NCBI RefSeq assembly: GCF_900102945.1
Contig: NZ_FNGI01000011.1
Coordinates: 97,691 to 161,690 of the forward strand
Source of the DNA: Modicisalibacter muralis
Lineage (GTDB): Bacteria > Pseudomonadota > Gammaproteobacteria > Pseudomonadales > Halomonadaceae
Reading direction: 5' to 3'
DNA: 64,000 nt
Shown here piece after piece: positions 55,788-63,856 of this stretch. The position numbers and the translations under genes are program-made. Within the stretch, counting starts at the first letter, position 1; every line of letters starts with the position of its first letter. The notes under the pieces were generated by a model that was not told the origin of the DNA, did not search any database, and was given only the letters and a program-made list of their open reading frames with translations.

Positions 55788-56821
55788 CCGCGCACCTCGA
55801 TCAGCGCCTCGCCTTCGGCCTTGAGGCATTCGCCGAAGGGCTCGAGACGCAGGTCATGGGCGCGACCGATGCGCTCGATATCGTCGGCCCAGGAAGGATG
55901 CACCGCCAACAATAGCCCACCCGAGGTCTGCGGATCGCACAGCCACTGCCAATGGGCCTCATCCATGGCCGGTAGCCTGGCGCCCAGTGCCTGGCGGTTA
56001 CGCGCGCTGCCGCCGGGCACCGCGCCCTGGCGACGATAGGCCTCGGCCTCGGCCAAACGCGGCAGGCGTTTGTAGTCGACACGCGCCTTGACGCCGCTGG
56101 CGGCACACACCTCGGCGAGATGCCCGGCGAGACCAAAGCCGGTGACATCGGTCATCGCATGCACGCCCGAGACCCGTGCCAGCTCGGTGCCGATGACATT
56201 GGACATCAGCATGGTCTCGCGCGCCAGGCCATGGTGGCCGGCCTTGAGCAGGCCCTGTTTCTCGGCGGTGGTCAATATCCCCACGCCGAGCGGCTTGGTC
56301 AGGTAAAGCAGGTCGCCAGGCTGGGCGCCCTTGTTCAATTTGAGATGTTCGAGGTCGATCAAACCGTTGACCGACAGGCCGAAGATCGGCTCGGGCGCAT
56401 CGATGGAATGCCCACCAGCCAACGCCAGGCCCAATTCACGGCATACCGCTTGGGCGCCGGCAAGCACGTCGCCGGCAATATCGGTACCCAGCTTATCCAG
56501 CGGCCAGCCGAGGATGCCTAGCGCCATCACCGGCGTGCCGCCCATGGCGTAAACATCGCTGATCGCGTTGGTGGCGGCGATACGCCCGAAATCGAACGGA
56601 TCGTCGACGATCGGCATGAAGAAATCGGTGGTGGCGATCATGCCGCGTCCGTCGCCCAGATCGTAGACGGCGGCGTCCTCGCGCCCCTGGTTGCCGACGA
56701 TCAATCGGGAGTTGCTGGCACCCGGACCGGCCTTGGCCAGAATTCCATCGAGGACATCGGGAGCGATCTTGCAGCCACAGCCGGCGCCGTGGCTGTATTG
56801 CGTCAATCGAATGGCGCTCAT
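55784..56821 (-). CDS. selD: Selenophosphate synthetase
   Basis: Makes selenophosphate from selenide and ATP. The 345-residue protein has the N-terminal YSHGAGCGCKIAPDVLD with a cysteine where some homologues carry selenocysteine. TTDFFMPIVDDPFDFGRIAATNAISDVYAMGGTPVMAL is the ATP/metal site. It is coupled to selU, which uses its product. Nothing in the window points to selenocysteine insertion, so tRNA selenation may be the main use. Confidence 0.97.
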   Translation of the reverse strand: MSAIRLTQYSHGAGCGCKIAPDVLDGILAKAGPGASNSRLIVGNQGREDAAVYDLGDGRGMIATTDFFMPIVDDPFDFGRIAATNAISDVYAMGGTPVMALGILGWPLDKLGTDIAGDVLAGAQAVCRELGLALAGGHSIDAPEPIFGLSVNGLIDLEHLKLNKGAQPGDLLYLTKPLGVGILTTAEKQGLLKAGHHGLARETMLMSNVIGTELARVSGVHAMTDVTGFGLAGHLAEVCAASGVKARVDYKRLPRLAEAEAYRRQGAVPGGSARNRQALGARLPAMDEAHWQWLCDPQTSGGLLLAVHPSWADDIERIGRAHDLRLEPFGECLKAEGEALIEVRG

Positions 56822-56873
56822 GAAGTCCTCCTTGCGGTCGAAATTGTGGGCTCACGCAAACGCTTGCCGTGAT

Positions 56874-58247
56874 TCATAACGCTTCGATCGCCTCGGCGAG
56901 CTTGTCGACAGCGATCACCTGCATACCGGCGGGCGAGGTCTTGGGTGCGTTGCCACGCGGTACGATGGCCCGCGTAAAGCCATGCTTGGCGGCTTCGACG
57001 ATGCGCTCCTGGCCGCTCGGCACCGGGCGGATCTCGCCCGACAGGCCAACCTCGCCGAATACCACCAGCTCACGCGGCAACGAGCGGTTTTGCAGACTCG
57101 ACACCACCGCCAGCAGTACCGCCAGATCGGCGCTGGTTTCGAGCACCTTGACGCCACCCACCACGTTGAGAAAAACATCCTGGTCGCCGCTGAACAAGCC
57201 ACCGTGCTTATGCAGCACCGCCAGCAACATGGCCAAGCGGTTGGGGTCGAGCCCCACTGCCACGCGCCGTGGGTTGCCCAGCGGCGAATCGTCGAGCAGC
57301 GCCTGCACCTCGACGAGAATCGGCCGGGTGCCCTCCCAGACCACCATCACCAAACTACCCGGCGCCTGCTCCTCGGCGCGTGACAGGAAGATCGCGCTGG
57401 GGTTCTTCACTTCCTTCAGGCCATGTTCGAGCATCGCGAACACACCCAATTCATTGACCGCGCCAAAGCGGTTCTTCTGCCCGCGCAGGGTGCGAAAGCG
57501 CGAGTCGGCGCCGCCCTCGAGCAGCAACGAGGCGTCGATCATGTGCTCGAGCACCTTGGGGCCGGCCAAGGTGCCATCCTTGGTCACGTGACCGACCAGC
57601 AGCAGCACGGTGTCGGTCTGCTTGGCGAAGCGCGTCAGCGCGCTGGCCGACTCGCGCACCTGGGCCACGCCGCCCGGCGCCGAGGCGATATCCTCGAGAT
57701 GCATGGTCTGGATGGAGTCGATGATCAGCACCTCGGGACGTTCGCGCTCGGCGACGCCGAGGATCGTCTCGACGCTGGTTTCGGCCAGCATCTTGAGCCC
57801 TTGCACCGGCAGTTGCAGGCGATGTGCGCGCATCGCCACCTGCGACAGCGACTCCTCACCGGTGACGTAAAGCACGCGACGCTGCTGGGCCAGCTTGCAA
57901 GCCACCTGCAACAACAGCGTCGACTTGCCGGCACCGGGGTTGCCACCCAACAGCACCGCCGAGCCGGGCACCAGGCCGCCGCCCAGCACCCGGTCGAACT
58001 CCTCGAAGGTCGAGGACAGTCGCGGTACCTCGGACAAATCCACCGCACCAAGATCGACCACCTGACGCGAAACGATGCCCGCATAACCGCTACGGCCACT
58101 GGTCGATGGTCCGCCGCCGACTCGCGGCGAACCCAGACGAACTTCGCTTAGGGTGTTCCACTCGCGGCAGCTCGCGCATTGGCCCTGCCATTTCGTGTAT
58201 TCGCTACCACATTCGGTACATACGAAGGCGCTCTTCGCTTTCGCCAT
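56874..58247 (-). CDS. radA: DNA repair/branch-migration protein RadA
   Basis: A RecA-related ATPase of 457 residues that processes recombination intermediates. The N-terminal zinc finger is FVCTECGSEYTKWQGQCASC. Walker A is LGGNPGAGKSTLLLQ, and the RadA-specific RGQKNRFGAVNELGVF (KNRFG) motif lies near residue 255. The C-terminal Lon-protease-like domain includes DVFLNVVGGVKVLETSADLA. It is followed downstream by selD on the same strand, 52 bp away. Confidence 0.97.
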   Translation of the reverse strand: MAKAKSAFVCTECGSEYTKWQGQCASCREWNTLSEVRLGSPRVGGGPSTSGRSGYAGIVSRQVVDLGAVDLSEVPRLSSTFEEFDRVLGGGLVPGSAVLLGGNPGAGKSTLLLQVACKLAQQRRVLYVTGEESLSQVAMRAHRLQLPVQGLKMLAETSVETILGVAERERPEVLIIDSIQTMHLEDIASAPGGVAQVRESASALTRFAKQTDTVLLLVGHVTKDGTLAGPKVLEHMIDASLLLEGGADSRFRTLRGQKNRFGAVNELGVFAMLEHGLKEVKNPSAIFLSRAEEQAPGSLVMVVWEGTRPILVEVQALLDDSPLGNPRRVAVGLDPNRLAMLLAVLHKHGGLFSGDQDVFLNVVGGVKVLETSADLAVLLAVVSSLQNRSLPRELVVFGEVGLSGEIRPVPSGQERIVEAAKHGFTRAIVPRGNAPKTSPAGMQVIAVDKLAEAIEAL

Positions 58248-58305
58248 TGCGGCTTGGTCTCCATGCCTGTTATCGACAGTTTACCAGCTACCCATACAGC
58301 GATCA

Positions 58306-58342
58306 TAAAAACGCCAGGGGCGGCCCATTGGCCGCCCCTGGC
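58306..58342 (-). terminator. Rho-independent terminator of the nlpE-like gene
   Basis: A perfect 13-bp stem (GCCAGGGGCGGCC with its complement, 58313-58342) has a 4-nt loop. CGTTTTTAT follows in the gene direction. It lies 22 bp past the stop. Confidence 0.92.
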
Positions 58343-58364
58343 GATGCTATCGTCGACGCTGAAA

Positions 58365-58820
58365 CTATTGGCGCTGCAAGCGCAGCATTTCACCGTTCTC
58401 GAAGCGCCGACGTTGCGGGTCGATCAATTCGAGGGTGTTGGCGTCGAGCTTGAGGAAGTAATAGACCTGGCCCTCGCCTTGCGGTGTCAGTTCATAGACC
58501 GTGGCCGAGGGATCGGTAGCCGTCCCACTCAACACACTCCATTGGCCTTGATAGCGCTCGACCGGGGGATTCTGTGGATGCTCGCGATAGCTGGCTTCAA
58601 GATCGAAGGTGCGTTCGGCATCGCTCGCCTGCTCATCGCCCTGCAAGGCGACCTCCAAATCTATCCCCGCACAGTTGCGACACGGTAGCGTGCCCTGATA
58701 GACAGTCGCCTGTTCCTCGGCAGCCATCGTGTCGGGCGCTTCGCCTTGCTGGGCGCCGGTGGCACAACCGGCCAGCGTAGCGAGCATCGCACAACCGGCC
58801 AGCAACGTCCTGATCTGCAT
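58365..58820 (-). CDS. NlpE-like outer-membrane lipoprotein
   Basis: A 151-residue lipoprotein with signal MQIRTLLAGCAMLATLAGC and a lipobox cysteine at residue 19. The NlpE N-terminal domain is visible: VYQGTLPCRNCAGIDLEVAL with the CxxC pair, then ERTFDLEASYREHPQNPPVE and YFLKLDANTLELIDPQRRR. E. coli NlpE is longer and signals surface contact and copper stress to Cpx; only the first domain is present here. The frame is open upstream, but the ATG at 58820 has AGGAGGA. It is likely a single-gene unit. Confidence 0.9.
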   Translation of the reverse strand: MQIRTLLAGCAMLATLAGCATGAQQGEAPDTMAAEEQATVYQGTLPCRNCAGIDLEVALQGDEQASDAERTFDLEASYREHPQNPPVERYQGQWSVLSGTATDPSATVYELTPQGEGQVYYFLKLDANTLELIDPQRRRFENGEMLRLQRQ

Positions 58821-58921
58821 GTGAGTCCTCCTAACCAATGGGCCTAGGGCCGCTAGTGCGGCTTCCTGATCTACAGGATAGCGGCAAGCAACGCCCGAGG
58901 ATAGCACCTCGGGCATCTGAC

Positions 58922-60019
58922 TCAATCCAGCGTCGGATAATCGGTGTACCCTTCACCGCCGCCGCCATAGAACGTCTCGGGCTGCGGCTCGTTGAGCGGC
59001 GCCTCGCGGCGAAAGCGCTCGACCAGGTCGGGATTGGCGATATACGGCCGGCCAAAGGCGGCGGCGTCGCCCAGGCCATCGGCGATTAGCCGCTCGGCAC
59101 GCTCGGCGGTGTAATGGCCACAGTAGATCAGCGTGCCGCGGAAGCGATCGCGCAGGTCGCGCCGGAACTCGTCGCTCAAGCGTGGCCCTTCACCGGTCCA
59201 GTCTGGCTCGTTGACATGCATGTAGGCGATTTTGCGCAACGACAGCTGCTCAGCCAGATAATGCATCATCGCCTCGGGTTCGTCATCGGACAGCCCGAAT
59301 ATCTCGATGAACGGCGACAGGCGAATGCCGACACGATCGGCGCCCATCACTTCGCTGACCGCATCGACGACTTCCAGCACTAGGCGGGCGCGATTGATCA
59401 CGTTGCCACCATAACGATCGCTGCGCTCATTCGAGCCGGTGGCCATGAACTGCTGAAGCAGATAGGCGTTGGCCGCGTGGATCTCGAGCATGTCGAAGCC
59501 GGCGCGCTTGGCACGCCTGGCTGCCTGTCGATAGTCATCGACCAATGCGGGAATTTCCTGTGTTTCGAGCGCGCGCGGCGTACTGGCGGGGTGTCGCCCA
59601 GTACTACCGTCCTCGAACTCGACGTAGCATTGGGCGCCTTCGCCACGCAACGCACTGGGCGCAACCGGCTGTCGGCCGTCGGGCTGGACCATTTCATGCG
59701 AGACACGGCCCACGTGCCAGAGTTGCAGAGCCAGGCGCCCACCGGCTCGGTGGACCGCGTCGACAACCCTCTTCCACCCGGCCTCCTGGGCATCGGTGTA
59801 AATGCCCGGCGTATGCACGTAGCCTCGCGCAGTCGGCGAGATGTTGGTTGCCTCGCTGATGATCAGCCCGGCGCCGGCACGCTGCGCATAATAGCTGGCC
59901 TGCAGCTCGCCGGGCACGCTATCCGGCGTTCGAGCCCGCGTCAGCGGTGCCATGAGCACGCGATTGGGCAGCTCGACGCGGCCCAGTTTGAGTGGTGAAA
60001 GCAGCTTATCGAATGGCAT
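58922..60019 (-). CDS. Alkene reductase, old yellow enzyme family (NemA-like)
   Basis: An FMN-dependent reductase of 365 residues acting on enones, maleimides or nitro compounds. Family motifs are NRVLMAPLTRARTPDSVP, LQLWHVGRVSHEMVQPDG with the substrate-binding tyrosine region downstream, FDMLEIHAANAYLLQQF and SNERSDRYGGNVINRARL. FGRPYIANPDLVERFRREAPL is near the C-terminus. The ATG at 60019 follows AGGAGAA; the frame is open 14 codons further. Short inverted repeats lie 55-80 bp upstream. Confidence 0.94.
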   Translation of the reverse strand: MPFDKLLSPLKLGRVELPNRVLMAPLTRARTPDSVPGELQASYYAQRAGAGLIISEATNISPTARGYVHTPGIYTDAQEAGWKRVVDAVHRAGGRLALQLWHVGRVSHEMVQPDGRQPVAPSALRGEGAQCYVEFEDGSTGRHPASTPRALETQEIPALVDDYRQAARRAKRAGFDMLEIHAANAYLLQQFMATGSNERSDRYGGNVINRARLVLEVVDAVSEVMGADRVGIRLSPFIEIFGLSDDEPEAMMHYLAEQLSLRKIAYMHVNEPDWTGEGPRLSDEFRRDLRDRFRGTLIYCGHYTAERAERLIADGLGDAAAFGRPYIANPDLVERFRREAPLNEPQPETFYGGGGEGYTDYPTLD

Positions 60020-60073
60020 CCGTTTCTCCTTTAACCCGACTTCGAATCGAACATGGGACAAAGGTGGAGTTCG

Positions 60074-60099
60074 TTAGACGACTAATCAAGTTGCTAACT
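60074..60099. promoter_or_regulatory. Possible operator upstream of the alkene reductase gene
   Basis: Two small inverted repeats lie side by side: TTAG-ACGA-CTAA (60074-60085) and AGTT-GCT-AACT (60089-60099). They are in the 91-bp gap between the AEC transporter and reductase genes. Such reductases are often controlled by TetR or ArsR repressors, but no regulator gene is adjacent. Confidence 0.35.
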
Positions 60100-60110
60100 C
60101 ATTGTTTCTC

Positions 60111-60998
60111 TCAACCGCTACCCATAGCGAAAATACATGCCAGCACGATCGGCATTACGACCAAGCTACCGAGGTTACCGATCAGCACTAGAGAAGCCAC
60201 GCTGTGCGGCTCCTGGCGGTACTGTTCGGCAAGCAGGTAATTGAGCACCGCGGGTGGCAAGGCGGCGAAGACCCAAAGTGCCGCGGCCTGCATGCCCTGC
60301 AGATCCAGCCAGGTAATCAGCGGCCAGGCGAGTATCAGGCCACTGGCCGGGCAGGCGACGGCGCCTAGCACGCCGGTCTTCCAGTCGCGGAAGTCGACAT
60401 CAAGCATGCGTACGCCCAGCGCGAACAACATCAGCGGTATGCTTACGCCGCCCAGCATGTTCATTGCCTCGAGTAACCAACCGGGCAATGGCACGCCGCC
60501 GAGGTTCACGCCCAACCCAGCCAGGCTAGCGAGCACGATCGGCATGCGCAGCATGCGCCATAGCGGCGTGTGTGGATTGAGGATGTACAACCCCACCGAG
60601 AAGTGCAGCAGCATTTCGATGATGAACACGACCACCGCCGCCGGCAGGGCCGAGTCACCGAACGCCAGGACCAGCAGCGGCAGCCCCATGTTGCCGGTGT
60701 TGTTGAACATCATCGGGGGCAAAAAGGTACGCAGGTCGAGCCGTAGCAGCTTGGCCAAGGGCCATAACAGCAGTCCCGAACCCAGCACGATCACCGCAAC
60801 GGCAAAGGCCAGGCGAGCGTATTCCTGGAGTGGCGCCTGGCGGTCGGCAAGCACCGCGAACACCAACATGGGCACGAAGAGTTCCATGTTCAGCGTGTTG
60901 AGGCTACGGATATCCGGCGTCCGGAAACGACCGTAGAGCGTACCGCAGCCGGCGATCAGGAAAACCGGCAGCAATGTGGAAAGAATTTTCGCGAGCAT
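60111..60998 (-). CDS. AEC-family (auxin efflux carrier type) transporter
   Basis: A 295-residue membrane protein with about ten hydrophobic segments in two inverted halves. Family features are ILSTLLPVFLIAGCGTLYGR at the N-terminus, PPMMFNNTGNMGLPLLVLAFGD near residue 100, and FALGVRMLD and PPAVLNYLLAEQYRQEPHSVASLVLIGNLGSLVVMPIV near the C-terminus. Bacterial AEC proteins move malate, malonate and similar acids. No substrate can be assigned. It is divergent from hisC. Confidence 0.92.
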   Translation of the reverse strand: MLAKILSTLLPVFLIAGCGTLYGRFRTPDIRSLNTLNMELFVPMLVFAVLADRQAPLQEYARLAFAVAVIVLGSGLLLWPLAKLLRLDLRTFLPPMMFNNTGNMGLPLLVLAFGDSALPAAVVVFIIEMLLHFSVGLYILNPHTPLWRMLRMPIVLASLAGLGVNLGGVPLPGWLLEAMNMLGGVSIPLMLFALGVRMLDVDFRDWKTGVLGAVACPASGLILAWPLITWLDLQGMQAAALWVFAALPPAVLNYLLAEQYRQEPHSVASLVLIGNLGSLVVMPIVLACIFAMGSG

Positions 60999-61106
60999 GG
61001 GTGTCGGGCCAGAGCAAAGGCTAGCAGCCTAACATATCGGCGCTTGCGCGGCCCGCCCGGCCACGTCACCATTAAACACATTACGTTCCTGCCGATGCGA
61101 GCGACC

Positions 61107-62162
61107 ATGAGCAAGTTCTGGAGTCCCGAAGTACGTGAACTGACGCCCTACGTACCGGGCGAGCAACCACGCGAACGGCTGATCAAGCTGAATACCAATG
61201 AGAACCCTTACCCACCGGCGCCCGGTGTGGAGCAGGCTCTGCGCGACTATCCGGCGGATCACCTGCGTCTCTATCCCGACCCCGATGCTACGGTGCTGCG
61301 CCAGGCACTCGCTACCGAGCATGATGTCGAACTCGAGCAGGTCTTCGTCGGCAACGGTTCCGACGAGGTACTGGCGCTGGCCTTTCAGACATTCTTTCGC
61401 CAACAACGGCCGCTGCTAATGCCAGCGATCACCTACAGCTTTTATCCGGTCTACTGCCGCCTGTATGGCATCACGTATCGCACCGTGGCGTTGGGCGATC
61501 AGTGGCAGGTCCCCCTCGAATCGCTGACGGGCGAAAACGGCGGCGTGATCTTTGCCAACCCCAACGCACCGACGGGCCATGGTCATGGCCGAGACGCCAT
61601 TGCCGGGTTGCTCGATCGGGTCAGCGATAGTGTGGTATTGGTCGATGAAGCCTACGTCGATTTCGGCGGGGAGAGCGTAGTGCCATTGGTCCGGCATTAC
61701 CCCAACCTGCTGGTCACCGGTACCTTTTCAAAGTCTCGTAGCCTGGCGGGGTTGCGCCTGGGCTATGCCATCGGCTCGCGCGAGTTGATCGAAGGCTTGG
61801 AGCGAGTCAAGAACTCATTCAACTCCTACCCTATCGACAGCATCGCCATCGCCACCGGCGTCGCCGCGCTCGCAGACAGATCGCATTTCGAAGCCTGCCG
61901 AGAAAAGGTAATCACGACACGCGAACGCACCCGCCAACACCTCGCTACGCTGGGTTTCGAGGTACTACCCTCACAGACCAACTTCCTGCTGGTGCGTCAT
62001 GAAGATTACGATGCCGGCCAGCTTTTCGTGGGTCTCCGCGAGCGCGGCATCTTGGTGCGGCACTTCAATACCGAAGCCCTGCGCGATTTCATGCGTATAT
62101 CCATCGGCACCGATGATGAAATGGATAGTTTGCTCGAGGCATTCGAGGCGCTTTGCCGCTAA
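61107..62162 (+). CDS. hisC: Histidinol-phosphate aminotransferase
   Basis: A PLP aminotransferase of 351 residues for the seventh step of histidine synthesis. Signatures are LIKLNTNENPYPPAPGVEQAL at the N-terminus, FVGNGSDEVLALAFQTFF, IFANPNAPTGHGH, VLVDEAYVDFGGES, and the PLP lysine in LVTGTFSKSRSLAGLRLGYAIG. The C-terminal arginine is in LREFMRISIG-like LRDFMRISIG. The frame is open upstream, but MSKFWSPEVRELTPYVPG is the family start. Its 3' 192 bp are covered on the other strand by the run-on transposase frame. An intact terminator follows. Confidence 0.96.
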   Translation: MSKFWSPEVRELTPYVPGEQPRERLIKLNTNENPYPPAPGVEQALRDYPADHLRLYPDPDATVLRQALATEHDVELEQVFVGNGSDEVLALAFQTFFRQQRPLLMPAITYSFYPVYCRLYGITYRTVALGDQWQVPLESLTGENGGVIFANPNAPTGHGHGRDAIAGLLDRVSDSVVLVDEAYVDFGGESVVPLVRHYPNLLVTGTFSKSRSLAGLRLGYAIGSRELIEGLERVKNSFNSYPIDSIAIATGVAALADRSHFEACREKVITTRERTRQHLATLGFEVLPSQTNFLLVRHEDYDAGQLFVGLRERGILVRHFNTEALRDFMRISIGTDDEMDSLLEAFEALCR

Positions 62163-63461
62163 CCACCTGCTTGGAACCTGGCCCGATAAAGCGACAAGTA
62201 GCAGCGCACAAGCCCAGCACTCGCTGGGCTTAATTTTGGTTCTTCGCACTTTGCCGGGAAACGCGGCACGGATTTTTAGGAAAAAGTACGCCGTGTCGCG
62301 GTACCCGTAGGCCATTCGCTTGATGACCTTGATCCGGTTGTTCATGCCTTCCAACACGCTGGTATTTAGCCGGTGCTGGGCGCTGGAGACGATCCCTTCC
62401 AAGTAGGGTTCCAGCCTCCTGGCGAAGCGCTCCAAGGCGTCAATGCCGCTGCCGAGGGCCATGTCCGCCCACTCCTGCCAGGCGTTTCGGGCGCTGGCCT
62501 CGTGCCGGGCGAACCAGAGCGTCTTGAGCTGATCCTTGAGCACGTAAACCGTGGCCAGTGGGGCATTGGCGGCCAGGAGCTCTTCGAGCTTGACCGCCTG
62601 TTCGGGCTTCAAGTTGTCGGCATTGCGCAGCAGTAGCCAGCGGCTGCTCTTGATGACCTTGCGGGCGGCCTGGTCGTCCCGCAACTGGTTGGCCTGATCG
62701 ACGCGCACCCGATCCACGACCTCGCGCCCGTACTTGGCCACCACATGAAAGAGGTCGTAGACCACCACCGCGTTATCACACTGCTCCTTCACCTCCAGGT
62801 CGAAGGCGGAGTTCATGTCCATGGCCACTGCCTCGATCTGCTCCCGGGCATCACCCAACCACTCGAAGAACGGGCGGATCGCCTCACGGGAACGCCCCTC
62901 GCCGATCCATACCACCTGCTGAGTATCGGCACAGGCGACGACGGTGGCGTAGCGATGTCCCTTGTGCAGGGCGAATTCGTCCATCATCAGGCGGCGCAGC
63001 CGTGTCGGGTCCGGGGTAGGCAGATCACGCTGCAGGCGTTGTCTATCGAGGGTCTTGACGGTATGCCAGTGCAGGCCGACCAACTCAGCGATATGTCGGA
63101 TGGGTAACAGAGGCAACAGGCGCTCCACCCACAGGCGTAGCGTGTCGGTGACCGGAGATCGACCCGGCAGCCAATCGATGCGTTCCCGCGTTGGCCCACA
63201 GGCCGGGCACCGCAGGCGCCGGACCGGCACTTCCAGCTCAACCCGGTAGCTCAGCAGCAGCGCCTCCTGAACCCGCCGGCGGTGCACGTCATGCACCAGG
63301 AAGCAGGCGTGGTCGCAACCACGACAGACGGGGGTCACCCGAGGATCCGGCTCCAACCGGATGAACAGCGTCTGAGGGTCAAGGGCCTCATGGTGAGCGG
63401 GCGTGAAACCTTTCCAGAACAGGCAGAGCGGGGTAGCATCCATGACAACGGCGGTATCCAT
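61971..63461 (-). CDS. ISL3-family transposase with run-on into hisC
   Basis: A DDE transposase. The zinc-finger-like N-terminus has CRGCDHACFL and LRCPACGPTRERIDW. The HTH is LLPIRHIAELVGLHWHTVKT. The catalytic segments are MDEFALHKGHRYATVV, VAMDMNSAFDLEVK and VLEGMNNRIKVIKRMAYGYRD. The first 408 codons lie inside the element. There is no stop before the IS edge at 62238, so the frame continues 88 residues through the target duplication and antisense to the 3' end of hisC, stopping at 61971. The core looks intact and may be active. The extension is an accident of this insertion site. Confidence 0.9.
   Translation of the reverse strand: MDTAVVMDATPLCLFWKGFTPAHHEALDPQTLFIRLEPDPRVTPVCRGCDHACFLVHDVHRRRVQEALLLSYRVELEVPVRRLRCPACGPTRERIDWLPGRSPVTDTLRLWVERLLPLLPIRHIAELVGLHWHTVKTLDRQRLQRDLPTPDPTRLRRLMMDEFALHKGHRYATVVACADTQQVVWIGEGRSREAIRPFFEWLGDAREQIEAVAMDMNSAFDLEVKEQCDNAVVVYDLFHVVAKYGREVVDRVRVDQANQLRDDQAARKVIKSSRWLLLRNADNLKPEQAVKLEELLAANAPLATVYVLKDQLKTLWFARHEASARNAWQEWADMALGSGIDALERFARRLEPYLEGIVSSAQHRLNTSVLEGMNNRIKVIKRMAYGYRDTAYFFLKIRAAFPGKVRRTKIKPSECWACALLLVALSGQVPSRWLAAKRLECLEQTIHFIIGADGYTHEIAQGFGIEVPHQDAALAETHEKLAGIVIFMTHQQEVGL
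62211..62237 (+). terminator. hisC terminator, its U-tract duplicated by the insertion sequence
   Basis: AGCCCAGC and GCTGGGCT form a perfect 8-bp stem with an ACTC loop, followed by TAATTTT, 48 bp past the hisC stop. The TTAATTTT at its end is one copy of the 8-bp target duplication of the adjacent IS. The terminator therefore remains complete on the hisC side. Confidence 0.88.
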
Positions 63462-63566
63462 TGGCTGACGTTTTGGCGAATATCAGCTTACGTGGATTTA
63501 CCGCCGTTTCTCTATCCTGCCTGTCCTCCCCGGCCCTGCCTGTTTCACGCAGATCTGCGAAGAACC
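62238..63566 (-). mobile_element. Complete ISL3-family insertion sequence, 1329 bp
   Basis: The ends are inverted repeats beginning GGTTCTTCGCA (62238-62248, and complement at 63556-63566), extended imperfectly to about 25 bp. It is flanked by an exact 8-bp direct repeat, TTAATTTT, at 62230-62237 and 63567-63574. Eight-bp duplications are typical of the ISL3 family. It contains one transposase gene on the minus strand. The target is the U-tract of the hisC terminator, so no gene is disrupted. Confidence 0.95.
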
Positions 63567-63703
63567 TTAATTTTCTCCCTCGCAAAAAAATACGCCCGCC
63601 GGGTGGCTGGGGGTATCGGTGAAGCTGCCTGATTATGGTTGGGCCGACGCCCCGAGGGCCGACCATCCGGCGGCCGGCGCGCCGGGGGAGGCCCCTAAAC
63701 GAC

Positions 63704-63730
63704 GAAACCCCGACCAGGGGCCGGGGTTTC
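63704..63730 (-). terminator. Terminator of the rRNA operon
   Basis: GAAACCCCG and CGGGGTTTC form a perfect 9-bp stem around a 9-nt loop, 10 bp beyond the 5S 3' end in the rRNA direction. GTCGTTTAGG follows, only partly T-rich. The 63575-63703 stretch towards the IS holds no gene that I can see. Confidence 0.75.
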
Positions 63731-63739
63731 TGAAGAAGT

Positions 63740-63856
63740 GCCTGACGATGACCTACTCTCGCATGGGGAGGCCCCACACTACCATCGGCGCTGAGCGGTT
63801 TCACTGCTGAGTTCGGCATGGGGTCAGGTGGGACCCGCTCGCTATGGTCGTCAGGC
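63740..63856 (-). rRNA. rrf: 5S ribosomal RNA
   Basis: 117 nt. The sequence starts GCCTGACGACCATAGCGAG and ends GTCAGGC, which pair as helix I. The internal stretches GGTCCCACCTGACCCCATGC, CGAACTCAG and GATGGTAGTGTGGGG are near-identical to other gammaproteobacterial 5S genes. It is the distal gene of an rRNA operon whose 23S gene should lie past the right edge. Confidence 0.97.

Noticed and set aside
62238..63566. Disruption of hisC by the insertion sequence
   Set aside because: hisC ends at 62162 with its terminator before the element. The overlap is only the run-on transposase frame on the opposite strand.
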